64,000 nt of DNA from Bacillota bacterium (GTDB lineage: Bacteria > Bacillota > Clostridia > Christensenellales > Aristaeellaceae). The position numbers and the translations under genes were made by a program. Below are positions 35,576 through 44,608 of this stretch, in pieces. A model generated the notes under the pieces. The model was not told the DNA's origin and searched no databases. It saw only the letters and a program-made list of their open reading frames with translations. The stretch lies in assembly GCA_023413135.1 (NCBI GenBank), contig JAEZQK010000063.1:1-64000 (forward strand). Reading direction: 5' to 3'. Each line of letters begins with the position of its first letter. The first letter of the stretch is position 1.

Positions 35576-36509
35576 TGCGCTTCATGAAACGGTCGGCGAA
35601 AACCAGCAGCAGTAAATTAATGGTAGATCTGAAAAGGGCTACCGCGGAAGAATAGGAAAAGTCGACGGAACCGCGGAAAGTTATCCGGTAGATATACATA
35701 TCGAGAGTTTCCGCCACTTTTATGGTAGCCGGATTGCTCAGGTTGAATATTTGATCAAAACCGCCTGACATCAGATAGCCAACAGCCAAAATAAAAAGAA
35801 CGAAGATGGTGGGTTTTATCCCCGGCAGCGTAATGTACCACATGCGCTGCAACCTTGACGAGCCATCAATCTCGGCGGCTTCATACTGTTCGGTATCGAT
35901 TCCCGATATGGCAGCCATGTAAATGATCGCGCTCCATCCTGCGCTTTTCCAAATATCGGTCACATATACCACTGGCAGAAAATAAGAAGGTGTTCCCAGG
36001 AAGCTGATGGGCTTGGTTCCAAATATTGCGCCAATGGTGGAATTGACCAGCCCTCTTTGCCCAAGAACACTGATCATAATACTGGCGACGATCACCCATG
36101 AAAGGAAATGGGGGAAGGTAAAAATGGACTGCATGATCTTTTTGGAGCGCCCCAAGCGCACTTCATTAATGGCAAGTGCCAGTAAAATAGGGAATGGGAA
36201 AACAAATAAAAGCCTGCCTGCATTGATTTTCAGCGTTGTGAATATTGATTGCATAAACGCCGGGTCGGCGAACACGTTCTCGAAATTATTAAGTCCAATC
36301 CACGGGCTTGCGAACAAACCCAATTTTGCGATATACGTTTTGAAGGCCAAAGACAAGCCAAATATCGGAATATAGGCAAAAACGACATACCATATAAAGC
36401 CAGGCAGGATAAGCATGTATTTTCCTTTGTGCTTTATGATGTTCCTCCCGGTATTCGCAAGGAGCCCTTTGGTATAGGGCTTTTTTAAACCATGTGATGT
36501 TACGGCCAT
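35550..36509 (-). CDS. Carbohydrate ABC importer permease, LplB type
   Basis: A 319-residue permease starting at ATG 36509, with AAAGGA upstream; the frame is open to 36575 but that portion covers the intercistronic hairpin. The markers are GKYMLILPGFIWYVVFAYIP, six helices, and the EAA loop YEAAEIDGSSRLQRMW followed by ITLPGIKP. The C-terminal FADRFMKRIGGSGLLA is common in LplB proteins. It overlaps the next permease gene if that starts at 35575. Partner of the binding protein encoded 101 bp upstream. Confidence 0.9.
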   Translation of the reverse strand: MAVTSHGLKKPYTKGLLANTGRNIIKHKGKYMLILPGFIWYVVFAYIPIFGLSLAFKTYIAKLGLFASPWIGLNNFENVFADPAFMQSIFTTLKINAGRLLFVFPFPILLALAINEVRLGRSKKIMQSIFTFPHFLSWVIVASIMISVLGQRGLVNSTIGAIFGTKPISFLGTPSYFLPVVYVTDIWKSAGWSAIIYMAAISGIDTEQYEAAEIDGSSRLQRMWYITLPGIKPTIFVLFILAVGYLMSGGFDQIFNLSNPATIKVAETLDMYIYRITFRGSVDFSYSSAVALFRSTINLLLLVFADRFMKRIGGSGLLA

Positions 36510-36539
36510 TTTTTCAATTCCTTTTTCCGATAGTTGTTT

Positions 36540-36569
36540 TTGCCCGGGACAGTACACCGTCCCGGGCAA
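36540..36569 (-). terminator. Intercistronic hairpin after binding-protein gene
   Basis: TTGCCCGGGAC pairs perfectly with GTCCCGGGCAA around an 8-base loop. On the minus strand it follows the binding-protein stop by about 40 bases and is followed by AACAACT, so it would act as an attenuator or mRNA stabiliser rather than a full terminator. Confidence 0.6.
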
Positions 36570-36610
36570 ATTCATTGTTCAATCATCAAGCGGTTAATCT
36601 GTCAACAGAT

Positions 36611-38197
36611 TTACTGGTTCAACTCATCCAGCACCGGTTGAATGAGCCCCATCTGTGACGCAAGCCAGTTTTTGTAGAGCTCCACCAGGTTGGCCTCGCT
36701 TGTGGCGGTAGTAATCATATTGGCGAATTCTGTTTTGTAATCAATACCCTTGGCCCTGCGAATGTTTTCCGTGTTATGCAACCAGAGATTCCAGTCCACC
36801 TTGGCAAAAGTTTCGGGGGTGCTGAATTCGTAGCGGTTCGCATAAAGGGCTCTGGACTCGTCACGGAAGCTCTTGCCGATGTTCGGATTGTCGAATGCCA
36901 GGTCGTCCCAAAGGATGACGGAGCCAAGCACATGCCCCAAACTTGGGTATTTCGCTTCGCCGACAGGGCCGGCCAACAGCGTGCCTGCCGGGACCAGCGA
37001 GATAATGTTGCCGTTTGCGTCACGATCCCAGTCAACGCCTTTCAGGCCCATTTGCGTTCCGGGATAGCCTTCCTCGCTGGCTGTGTATTCCATGAGGTCC
37101 ATCCAGCGTTCAAATACTGCGTCTTCCACATCCGGTTTGAAACATACTGCGCCCCAGAAGTTGATCAGGTCCCTTTGATGGTAGTTCTCGTCCGCTCCCA
37201 GAAGGGTGGCCAGATTGAATGCACTTCCATCAATCCCCGTGCGGCTTGTGAAATCGATACGGAACCGTTCAACGTCTGCAGTTTGACCGCCAAGGTAGGA
37301 AACGCCGGCAGATCCTAGGGTCTGGAATTTTTCCATATCCTTTTCATAGGCCAGCAGGTAGAATTCCGGGTCCAGGATACCGGTAGTGTATGCTTCATAC
37401 CATAATTTGAGCCCTTCAAGGGTAGCTTCCGCCGCTGCGCCCCATGCGTATTTGCCGTCGGAGCCTTTATAGAACGAGTCCCAGTAAGTGCTGTTGGCTC
37501 TCAGGAAGAAATTTGCGGCATTCGTGGTGTCCATGGAGATCGGAGCAAGGCCGGGCCCAATTTTGCCGGGATCCTGTTCCTTGATGAGGCGGGCAATTTC
37601 CAGCACCTCGGGGATGGTGTAGTGGTTCTTGACTTCTTTGCCCACGGCGGCAATCCAGTCCGACCTCATCCACAAGGACCAGTGGTTGGCCAGGGGGTCG
37701 CCGGGGAGGTTATAGAAAAACCTTGCCCGCGGGATGAAATATGTTCCGCCGAAAAGTTCCTCAAGCATGGGGCCAAGTGACGTCGTTTCATATACCTTTG
37801 CGACATTGGGCCACCTTGTCTTCCAATCGTCAGGGAGACGCTTGAGAAGGCCTTGTTCCACGAATTTGGCGGCGTCCGCAGCCGTTCCGTCGGAATAGTT
37901 GAAAATGGCTACATCGGTCATGTCCTGCGCCATGATCCATGTGCTGAGCATGTTGTTCCATTCGCCCCAAGGCACGTTGGTGCCCTGAAACTCAAAATTG
38001 AACTTGTCAAGAATGAATTTGCTGTAATCATCGCCTGTGTTGTAGTCATAGCCAGCAACAACCTGCGGGCAGGTATAAGTAATGACGACTCTGTCATACT
38101 TTTTGGCTTCGGCCCCGGCGGAAACCCCATACATGGTTAGGGTTATCAAGAGGAAAGCGACCAATACCCGGCATGCAAGACGCTTTGCAGCTCCCAT
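36611..38197 (-). CDS. Carbohydrate-binding protein of ABC importer (LplA type)
   Basis: A 528-residue family 1 solute-binding protein. ATG 38197 follows GGAGGTCGG; the open frame upstream to 38308 covers the promoter. The signal peptide has a basic MGAAKRLACR start, a hydrophobic core LVAFLLITLTMYGV, and an AGAEA cleavage region; no lipobox cysteine is placed for lipid attachment. It is first in the operon with two permeases, two GH51 enzymes and the 732-residue unknown, so its ligand is probably an arabinose-containing oligosaccharide. Confidence 0.87.
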   Translation of the reverse strand: MGAAKRLACRVLVAFLLITLTMYGVSAGAEAKKYDRVVITYTCPQVVAGYDYNTGDDYSKFILDKFNFEFQGTNVPWGEWNNMLSTWIMAQDMTDVAIFNYSDGTAADAAKFVEQGLLKRLPDDWKTRWPNVAKVYETTSLGPMLEELFGGTYFIPRARFFYNLPGDPLANHWSLWMRSDWIAAVGKEVKNHYTIPEVLEIARLIKEQDPGKIGPGLAPISMDTTNAANFFLRANSTYWDSFYKGSDGKYAWGAAAEATLEGLKLWYEAYTTGILDPEFYLLAYEKDMEKFQTLGSAGVSYLGGQTADVERFRIDFTSRTGIDGSAFNLATLLGADENYHQRDLINFWGAVCFKPDVEDAVFERWMDLMEYTASEEGYPGTQMGLKGVDWDRDANGNIISLVPAGTLLAGPVGEAKYPSLGHVLGSVILWDDLAFDNPNIGKSFRDESRALYANRYEFSTPETFAKVDWNLWLHNTENIRRAKGIDYKTEFANMITTATSEANLVELYKNWLASQMGLIQPVLDELNQ

Positions 38198-38589
38198 TTG
38201 AACCGACCTCCTATGATTATATTTATGTTCAAGCCGTCTGGCTAAACACCAAACAATAGTATATGAAATATATATAAGGGGGTCGGACGTCGGACAATAA
38301 TTCTGCAATCGAGTATATAAATAAAACGAAACGATTCATTGCGTACTTATATAGTAACACATCAACTCCATATGTCAAGGGGTGATTAAACATTTTTTAA
38401 GTACTGATGTTGGTGATTTTGGCTGGTTTAGTGCCTATTTGCACCAATAGCAGGAATATTTTTCATTTTGCAGAACCGGTAACGTTATTGAAAACTGCAA
38501 CTGGAAGCTTCGGAAAGTAAACAAATCCAACCCGGTAATCCCTACGGATGACAGCCTTTTAAAATAATTTCAGGTTTTCCCGTACGCTG
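38198..38589 (-). promoter_or_regulatory. Promoter and operator region of arabino-oligosaccharide operon
   Basis: This 392-bp gap holds no gene. On the minus strand TTGACA (38373-38378) is followed after 19 bp by TATATA (38348-38353), or after 17 bp by ACTATA. Just downstream, at 38328-38337, GAAACGATTC is a perfect inverted repeat (GAA-n-CG-n-TTC), a LacI-type operator core at the transcription start. A tandem GTCGGACGTCGGAC (38282-38295) lies in the leader. Nothing else is recognisable between 38400 and 38589. Confidence 0.55.
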
Positions 38590-40695
38590 TCAGGAGAGGA
38601 TCATCTCGGTGAAAGAAAACGCCGGAATAGCGTATGTGTTCGGGCCCTGCATATTGGGTGCGCTGTACTCGTATTCCACCTTGAGGTTTCCGCTTGAGCG
38701 CATTGTTTCCTGCGTGCGGCCTCCCGGGGCGGCCATACGGCGGGCGCAGGCCGTATGGAATTCACGTCCAAGGGCGGCGAAATCCAGCGACACCCGCGTA
38801 TCCTGATCACATTTATTGACAAGATAGACAATCAGTCGGGTTTCGTCCTCGTTCCACGCGGCCTGTATTTCGATGCTCTTCAGGCTGTCCGGCTCGTATC
38901 CCTCGACTCCGAGCACCCAGGCGGCTTCGGAGCGCGCCATCTGCTCGTATAATAGGCCGCAGATCGGAAGCATCACCTTTTCCTTAGCGACCTCGATGCA
39001 GGACTGTCCGGAGGTGTTGCAGAGGTTATTGAAACACATGAAGCGCACGATGTCACCATAGCGGTGATAGTTCAGCAGGTTGCCGATCAGCGTCAGACCG
39101 TAAATCCAGGTTCTGCGCGCCTCACGGATCGTAATGCCGTGCTTTTGGTAGAATTCAGCAGTGAACGGCGCGAGCGTGTTCACGCGGTTCTGCAGCGCCT
39201 CGGTATCGCAGTAATAGATCTTGTGCTCGTGGGTCTCGTTGTAGCGGCGAACAATTCCCACCTTATAGGCGATGTTGTCCGGCGCGCAGACGCGGTCGGC
39301 CAGGAAATCGATGGCTTCGCCGCAGATGTCAAGCATCGGCTCAACTACCAGGCGAAAATCGTGATAGGAGCACAGGCCGATCTGCACTGATGGGTCGACC
39401 GATTTCATCGCCCTGGAGTATTTGATAACTGTTTCGGCGTACTGCTCCTTCGTAAACCAACGGAAGGTTTCGTTGTCCATCTCCCAGTACTTGACTTTAT
39501 AGGGCTTCGGATGGCCGTTTTTGACGCGCAGGCTTCCCAACGGCGTTGTCACGTCGCCATTGCAGTATTCCACCCACTGGCGCGCACATTCGACGCCCGC
39601 ATCGATGTCTGTAATATTCGGCAAGTCGTCACCATGTGCGTTGAGCGTTTCGCCGCCCATCGTCAGATGCGAATTCAGATAAAAACGCTTGCCGGGGTGG
39701 AAGAAGTTGACGACCAGCATCGCTTCGCAGCCCAGCGCTTCGGTCAATTGCAGAAATTCGTCGGTACCGACATCATTGTAGTTGACGTCGCCCCAAAAAT
39801 AGGAGTCTTCAGGCTTGCGGCTGTTTCGCGGCCCAATCGCGTCGCGCCAGTCGTGCAGCGAGGCGAAGCATCCGCCTGGGAAACGCAGCACGGAGGGCTT
39901 TACCCGCTTGAGCCCCTCGATCACATCTGGACGCCAGCCGCCTAACGTATCCGTTGGCATCAGCGAAAAGGCGTCGGCGATCACGCGGCCGGGCGTGATG
40001 AAGATGGAGAAAGTAGCCCAGCCCTCAAATTCCTGATTTTCAAGAGTTGCTTCATAAAACGAGCCTTCAGTTGAAATGTCGCCCAGCGGCAGCACGGCAA
40101 GGGGCTGCTGGGCAAAAGTATCATTACACGTCGGATAAAAGCGGATCTCGGCGCGAACTGGCTGCCCACCCGCGTTTTTCAGATAGCCGCTGAATTTATA
40201 CGACTGTTCGGCGCGCAGGAATTTGCCGCTCTGGGCGACGCCGCACATCCTTTCGGCTTCGAAGTTGTGAATGGAAAGACTGCTCTTTCCATGGACGCCG
40301 CCTTCGATTCGCTCAACCGTCAGCGAGTAGAAGGGCGCCTTTTCGGTGATAAACGAGCAGTCCGGCGTGATGCTTTCCGGCCTGTCCATCGCGGGGCATG
40401 CAAACCAACGTGGATGCATATAACCTGAATGGTACCATTCCTGCTTCGACCAGTCGTTGCCTACCACATCCCAGCCACCGAACCAGTCGTACGTTGCCGG
40501 TGTGATCGGGCATGCCTTTTCAAAGCTGCGGTTGTAAAACATCTCCGACCACATCGCCTCAACCTGATACCCGAAGCCAACCTCGATGAAGTTGCCGCAG
40601 AGCATCTTGCTGACCGGTGTGTCGCTTACTTTATTCCTGGTTATGCGAAAGACTTTCTTCCCGTTTTCAAATTCCGAAGCATTCGTCACAGCCAT
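38590..40695 (-). CDS. GH51-like alpha-L-arabinofuranosidase, large divergent form
   Basis: A 701-residue protein. An N-terminal jelly-roll region (about 60-250, including YSLTVERIEGGVHGKSSLSI) is inserted after the first landmark MLCGNFIEVGFGYQVEAMWSEM, as in the larger GH51 enzymes with a carbohydrate-binding-type domain. The barrel has VLRFPGGCFASLHDWRDAIGP, the acid/base glutamate in YWEMDNETFRW, and a probable nucleophile in YYCDTEAL, which departs from the DEW/DEF of other members. No signal peptide. GGAGG precedes ATG 40695. It has its own promoter, divergent from the importer at 40924, and likely processes that importer's cargo. Arabinofuranosidase is the best guess; another furanosidase activity is possible. 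Confidence 0.8.
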   Translation of the reverse strand: MAVTNASEFENGKKVFRITRNKVSDTPVSKMLCGNFIEVGFGYQVEAMWSEMFYNRSFEKACPITPATYDWFGGWDVVGNDWSKQEWYHSGYMHPRWFACPAMDRPESITPDCSFITEKAPFYSLTVERIEGGVHGKSSLSIHNFEAERMCGVAQSGKFLRAEQSYKFSGYLKNAGGQPVRAEIRFYPTCNDTFAQQPLAVLPLGDISTEGSFYEATLENQEFEGWATFSIFITPGRVIADAFSLMPTDTLGGWRPDVIEGLKRVKPSVLRFPGGCFASLHDWRDAIGPRNSRKPEDSYFWGDVNYNDVGTDEFLQLTEALGCEAMLVVNFFHPGKRFYLNSHLTMGGETLNAHGDDLPNITDIDAGVECARQWVEYCNGDVTTPLGSLRVKNGHPKPYKVKYWEMDNETFRWFTKEQYAETVIKYSRAMKSVDPSVQIGLCSYHDFRLVVEPMLDICGEAIDFLADRVCAPDNIAYKVGIVRRYNETHEHKIYYCDTEALQNRVNTLAPFTAEFYQKHGITIREARRTWIYGLTLIGNLLNYHRYGDIVRFMCFNNLCNTSGQSCIEVAKEKVMLPICGLLYEQMARSEAAWVLGVEGYEPDSLKSIEIQAAWNEDETRLIVYLVNKCDQDTRVSLDFAALGREFHTACARRMAAPGGRTQETMRSSGNLKVEYEYSAPNMQGPNTYAIPAFSFTEMILS

Positions 40696-40758
40696 TGTGT
40701 TTCCTCCTATAGAATTCAGGTTATGAACAGTACGGCGACCAATTTACATATTGTTGAC

Positions 40759-40787
40759 AGTATAGCTTATATTTCTTCTTCTGTCGA
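40759..40787 (-). promoter_or_regulatory. Promoter of large GH51 gene
   Basis: On the minus strand, TCGACA (40782-40787) and TATACT (40759-40764) are exactly 17 bp apart, about 65 bp before the start codon. Confidence 0.6.
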
Positions 40788-40823
40788 GCCTTTTTTGTTT
40801 CATATTTGCTAAATTTGAATCTG

Positions 40824-40852
40824 TTGACAGACATCCGACGATATGCTATCAT
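40824..40852 (+). promoter_or_regulatory. Promoter of LplB/LplC/binding-protein operon
   Basis: TTGACA (40824-40829) and TATCAT (40847-40852) with a 17-bp spacer, divergent from the GH51 promoter 36 bp away. A regulator bound between the two could control both units. Confidence 0.65.
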
Positions 40853-40923
40853 TCAGATTAAATACAACGATTGTGCGATTATATTACCTGCGCTAAGACT
40901 GAACTATTGGGAGGATGTTTGTT

Positions 40924-41841
40924 TTGCCGTATAAATCGCGGAAGATCTGGGCGCATATCAAGCAGGATGGAGGATTATATCTTCTTCTGCTGCCAGCCGT
41001 GCTTTACGCACTGATTTTCCTGTACGCACCCATGGGCGGCGTTCTGATCGCGTTTAAGGATTATTCACCGGTCAAGGGCATCATCGGCAGTCCGTGGGTT
41101 GGCTTGAAATACTTCATAAAATTTTTCAACGCCTACAATTTCAATCAAATTTTTTTCAATACCCTTTCCCTAAGCGTATACAACCTTGTCGCCCAGTTCC
41201 CAATTCCGATTCTCTTCGCGCTGCTTCTGAATCAAATGCGCCAGCGCCGCTTCAGAAAGGTAGTTCAGACGGTCTCCTACGCACCACATTTCATCTCGAT
41301 GGTTGTGCTTGTTGGCATGCTGAACGTTTTTCTATCCCCGTCAACAGGTATCGTCAATATTTTGATTAAAAGCCTTGGCGGCGATGCTGTCTACTTTCTC
41401 GGCAAGGCTGATTTGTTTCGCCCGGTTTATGTGTGGTCAGGCGTTTGGCAGGATACCGGCCGTTCCGCGATCATCTATATTGCCGCTCTGAGCAGCATTG
41501 AACAGGAACTTCACGAGGCCGCGATGGTTGACGGCGCGAGCAAGCTGCAGCGAACGCTCTATATCGACATTCCTGGCATCATGCCCACTGCAGTGATCAT
41601 GCTGATCCTGAATCTGGGAAGGATTATGACGGTCGGGTTCGAAAAGGCGTATCTGATGCAGAATACTTTGAATATCGCTGCTTCCGAAATCATCTCGACT
41701 TATGTTTACAAGGTCGGTCTTCTGAATGCGCAGTTCAGCCTCTCAACCGCGATCGGGCTTTTTAACTCGGTGATCAGCTGCGTCCTGGTCGTCTTTGTCA
41801 ATTTCATCGCCAGGCGATATAGCGACACCAGTCTTTGGTAA
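40924..41841 (+). CDS. Carbohydrate ABC importer permease, LplB type
   Basis: A 305-residue permease. The ATG at 40915 directly touches GGGAGG, so the TTG at 40924, nine bases from that site, is the more likely start. The LplB marker APMGGVLIAFKDYSPVKG and the EAA loop HEAAMVDGASKLQRTL followed by IDIPGIMP are clear, with six helices and the ending YSDTSLW. It is first in an operon with LplC and the binding protein, in the unusual order permeases first. Confidence 0.9.
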   Translation: MPYKSRKIWAHIKQDGGLYLLLLPAVLYALIFLYAPMGGVLIAFKDYSPVKGIIGSPWVGLKYFIKFFNAYNFNQIFFNTLSLSVYNLVAQFPIPILFALLLNQMRQRRFRKVVQTVSYAPHFISMVVLVGMLNVFLSPSTGIVNILIKSLGGDAVYFLGKADLFRPVYVWSGVWQDTGRSAIIYIAALSSIEQELHEAAMVDGASKLQRTLYIDIPGIMPTAVIMLILNLGRIMTVGFEKAYLMQNTLNIAASEIISTYVYKVGLLNAQFSLSTAIGLFNSVISCVLVVFVNFIARRYSDTSLW

Positions 41842-41854
41842 GGAGGAAAGCACG

Positions 41855-42757
41855 ATGGCCGGAAAACGAACGCAAATTCAAACCGGGCTGAACGATAAGA
41901 TATTTGACACGATCGTCTTTGTATTGATGTTCATCATTTTGCTGATCTGTCTGTATCCGCTCTATTTTATCATCATCGCCTCCATCAGCGACCCCAACCT
42001 GGTTTCATCGGGCAAAGTGCTCTTCTTCCCACGAGGGATCACGTTCAACGGATACGAACGCATTTTCCATTACAGGAAGATCTGGAGCGGCTACCGGAAC
42101 ACAATCCTGTACACCACACTAGGTACTTCGATCAACGTCATCATCACTGTCAGCGCGGGCTTTGCGCTCTCGCGCAAGACACTTGTGGGCCGAAAGCTGT
42201 TTCTGATGCTGTTCGTTTTCACGATGTTCTTTAACGGAGGGATGATTCCGACCTACATGGTCGTCGATTCCCTCGGGCTTATCAATACCATCTGGGCGAT
42301 GGTGCTGCCAAACGCGCTGCAAGTGTGGAACTTGATGATCGCGCGATCGTTCTTTGAATCGACGATTCCCGAGGATCTGCGCAGCGCCGCATTCATCGAT
42401 GGCGCCGGCAACCTGCGTTTTTTCTTCCAAATCGTGATGCCGCTCTCCAAGGCAATCGTGTCGGTCATGGTTCTGTTTTATGCGATTTCCCACTGGAATG
42501 CTTTCTTCAATGCCTTTATTTACCTGGAATCGGATAAACTTTATCCGCTGCAGGTTGTTTTGCGCGACATCCTGGTTTCCAACCAGCCCGACCCTGCTAT
42601 GATCGACGACCTGGCCACACTGATTGAGAAGCAGAAGGTAGCGGAGATGCTGAAATACGGCCTGATCGTGGTAGCGAGCTTGCCTGTGCTGATCCTGTAC
42701 CCGTTTGTGCAACGCTATTTCGTCACAGGCGTGATGGTTGGCTCCATCAAGGGATAA
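41855..42757 (+). CDS. Carbohydrate ABC importer permease, LplC type
   Basis: A 300-residue permease starting at ATG 41855 behind AAGGAGG, 13 bp after the LplB stop. EAA loop RSAAFIDGAGNLRFFF followed by IVMPLSKA; C-terminus RYFVTGVMVGSIKG. The last 37 bases of the gene, plus the stop, are repeated in tandem immediately downstream (see the repeat feature), a sign of recent local duplication; the reading frame itself is intact. Confidence 0.9.
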   Translation: MAGKRTQIQTGLNDKIFDTIVFVLMFIILLICLYPLYFIIIASISDPNLVSSGKVLFFPRGITFNGYERIFHYRKIWSGYRNTILYTTLGTSINVIITVSAGFALSRKTLVGRKLFLMLFVFTMFFNGGMIPTYMVVDSLGLINTIWAMVLPNALQVWNLMIARSFFESTIPEDLRSAAFIDGAGNLRFFFQIVMPLSKAIVSVMVLFYAISHWNAFFNAFIYLESDKLYPLQVVLRDILVSNQPDPAMIDDLATLIEKQKVAEMLKYGLIVVASLPVLILYPFVQRYFVTGVMVGSIKG

Positions 42758-42796
42758 TCGTCACAGGCGTGATGGTTGATTCCATCAAGGGATGAT
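42721..42796 (+). repeat. Imperfect 38-bp tandem duplication of LplC gene end
   Basis: Bases 42721-42758 and 42759-42796 match at 35 of 38 positions. The first copy encodes the permease C-terminus and stop; the second copy lies after the stop and would read VTGVMVDSIKG in another frame. The differences are GC to AT and A to G. Confidence 0.9.
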
Positions 42797-42869
42797 ATGT
42801 TGGTTCATCTCTTACACGTTCGACTCTTATTGCGGGCGTTACCCGCAAATATAATAGGAGGTATATACC

Positions 42870-44474
42870 ATGAGGAAGAAAAGGATCCTGGCTCTCGCAC
42901 TTGCCTGTATGCTCGTCCTGCTTAGCGCAGCGACGGCTCTGGCGGAGAACACCATCCCGAACTTCAACCCCGAAGGCTTTCCCATCTGCCCGGACGAAAA
43001 GGTAACGCTTAGGGTCATGATTCAATCGCGGGCTGAAATGCCGTCTGACCTGAACATGCAGGAGATTCACAAGCGTGCTGAGGAACTCATGAATGTTCAC
43101 ATCGAATGGATCATGGTTCCGGCAGAGGGCTGGAATGAGAAGAAGAACCTGATGCTGGCGACAGGCGACCTACCGGACATCATCGAGTCGAAAATCAACG
43201 AAGCCGACCTGACCCGCTATGGACCGCAAGGCACGTTTCTTGATTTGACCGACCTGATCGCCAAATACGGCTACAACATCAACAAGCTGATGGACACCGA
43301 GATGCCCGAGTTGCGCGCCTTCAACACGGCACCGGACGGTAAAACCTACAGCCTCGTCCGCGTCAATTCCGGGCCCTGGATGACAACAAATGGCGTTGGC
43401 ATGATGAACATGCAGTGGCTGAAGAATCTTAACCTTGAAGTTCCCAAAACGCTTGACGAGTTCAAAAACGTCCTCAGGGCGTTCAAGAACGGGGACCCGA
43501 ACGGAAACGGCATTGCCGACGAGATTCCGCTGTCGTTTAGCAAAAGGATCTTTGAGAACTTTGGCCTGGGCTACATCTTCTCCTTCTTTGGCCTTGGAGT
43601 CGGCGGCCAGGGGTTCAATCAGACGTTCGCCGACGTCAAGGACGGCAAGGTCTACAACATGGGCGTTACGGAACAATACCGTGACGCGGTGCGCTACTTG
43701 GGCGAACTCTACGCCGAAGGTCTGATCGACGTCGAAGGCTTTACGCTTGAAGATGCCCAGTTGTTCTCCAAGCTCAACCAGGAACCCGGTATTGTCGGCG
43801 TCAGCCAGATGTGGGACATCAATGACAGCGTCTCCAACCCCAACAACAACGCTGCCTACGATTATTACCCGCTGATCTCCGCTTATGAGGGCAAGGACCC
43901 TGTCTTCTATCGTCAGCCGCTGCCGGGTACCGTTCGCGGCTGGGGGACAATCACCAGCGCCTGCAAATACCCCGAGGTTGCCATGCGTTGGCTGGACTAC
44001 TGGTTTGACCAAACCAACTCGATCGAGAGCATCGAAGGCCCGATCGGTGTCCGCGTCCTTGAGAACGCAGACGGCACGCTGTATGTCCGCAAACCTCCTG
44101 AGGGTATGACGATCGCCGAAGACCGCTTCGCCAATTGCCGCGCGGGTATTCTGGCTGCTACGGTCGACATGTACAAAAACAAGCTCAAGCTCCCCTCCAC
44201 CGATAAAAAGGTGGCTTTCGTAGAGCAGTATTGCCATCCCTACGCCGATCCCGATCCGATGATGCCCGTGTTCTATACGGCTGAGGAATCCGAAGAGATG
44301 GGTATCCTTCAGTCTGACCTGCGCACCTATATCGAGCGCCGGACCAGTGAATGGATCATCAACGGCAAAATCGACGAAGAATGGGACGCTTATCTGAATG
44401 AGATCAACGGCGTTGGCCTGCCCCGGTGGCTGGAAATCAACCAGGCTGCCTACGATCGCTACATGGCAAAATGA
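42870..44474 (+). CDS. Carbohydrate-binding protein of ABC importer (LplA type)
   Basis: A 534-residue family 1 solute-binding protein. ATG 42870 follows AGGAGG. Signal peptide MRKKRILALALACMLVLLSA ends TALA|EN, a signal peptidase I site; the cysteine at 13 lies within the hydrophobic core and is not a lipobox. The DPNGNGIADEIPL segment characteristic of the LplA group is present at about residue 210. It is the last gene of the operon and ends before two hairpins. The cargo is probably shared with the divergent GH51-like enzyme. Confidence 0.88.
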   Translation: MRKKRILALALACMLVLLSAATALAENTIPNFNPEGFPICPDEKVTLRVMIQSRAEMPSDLNMQEIHKRAEELMNVHIEWIMVPAEGWNEKKNLMLATGDLPDIIESKINEADLTRYGPQGTFLDLTDLIAKYGYNINKLMDTEMPELRAFNTAPDGKTYSLVRVNSGPWMTTNGVGMMNMQWLKNLNLEVPKTLDEFKNVLRAFKNGDPNGNGIADEIPLSFSKRIFENFGLGYIFSFFGLGVGGQGFNQTFADVKDGKVYNMGVTEQYRDAVRYLGELYAEGLIDVEGFTLEDAQLFSKLNQEPGIVGVSQMWDINDSVSNPNNNAAYDYYPLISAYEGKDPVFYRQPLPGTVRGWGTITSACKYPEVAMRWLDYWFDQTNSIESIEGPIGVRVLENADGTLYVRKPPEGMTIAEDRFANCRAGILAATVDMYKNKLKLPSTDKKVAFVEQYCHPYADPDPMMPVFYTAEESEEMGILQSDLRTYIERRTSEWIINGKIDEEWDAYLNEINGVGLPRWLEINQAAYDRYMAK

Positions 44475-44508
44475 TTTCGCAATTCGAAACGTGTACCAAC
44501 AGACTGCA

Positions 44509-44533
44509 CCGCGGAATGCACCACATTCCGCGG
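44509..44533 (+). terminator. First hairpin after binding-protein gene
   Basis: CCGCGGAATG pairs perfectly with CATTCCGCGG around CACCA. No T-run follows; it may stabilise the message ahead of the next hairpin. Confidence 0.55.
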
Positions 44534-44551
44534 CGCGGATCAATGAAAAGC

Positions 44552-44583
44552 AAACCCCATGCCTCGCCTGAAGCATGGGGTTT
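44552..44583. terminator. Bidirectional terminator between importer operon and GntR gene
   Basis: AAACCCCATGC pairs perfectly with GCATGGGGTTT (10-base loop). It is followed by GTTGTTAG on the plus strand and GCTTTTCATT on the minus strand, so it can serve both converging units. Confidence 0.75.
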
Positions 44584-44608
44584 GTTGTTAGTGCGCCAGT
44601 GTTATCTG

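Noticed and set aside
38282..38295. Tandem GTCGGACGTCGGAC in the leader of the operon at 38197
   Set aside because: Only two 7-bp units, no third copy and no symmetry relating it to the promoter; kept only as a note in the region entry.
43170..44576. Open frame of about 470 codons on the minus strand opposite the binding protein at 42870
   Set aside because: Antisense shadow of an intact binding-protein gene with a signal peptide and ribosome site; the antisense protein has no recognisable motif.
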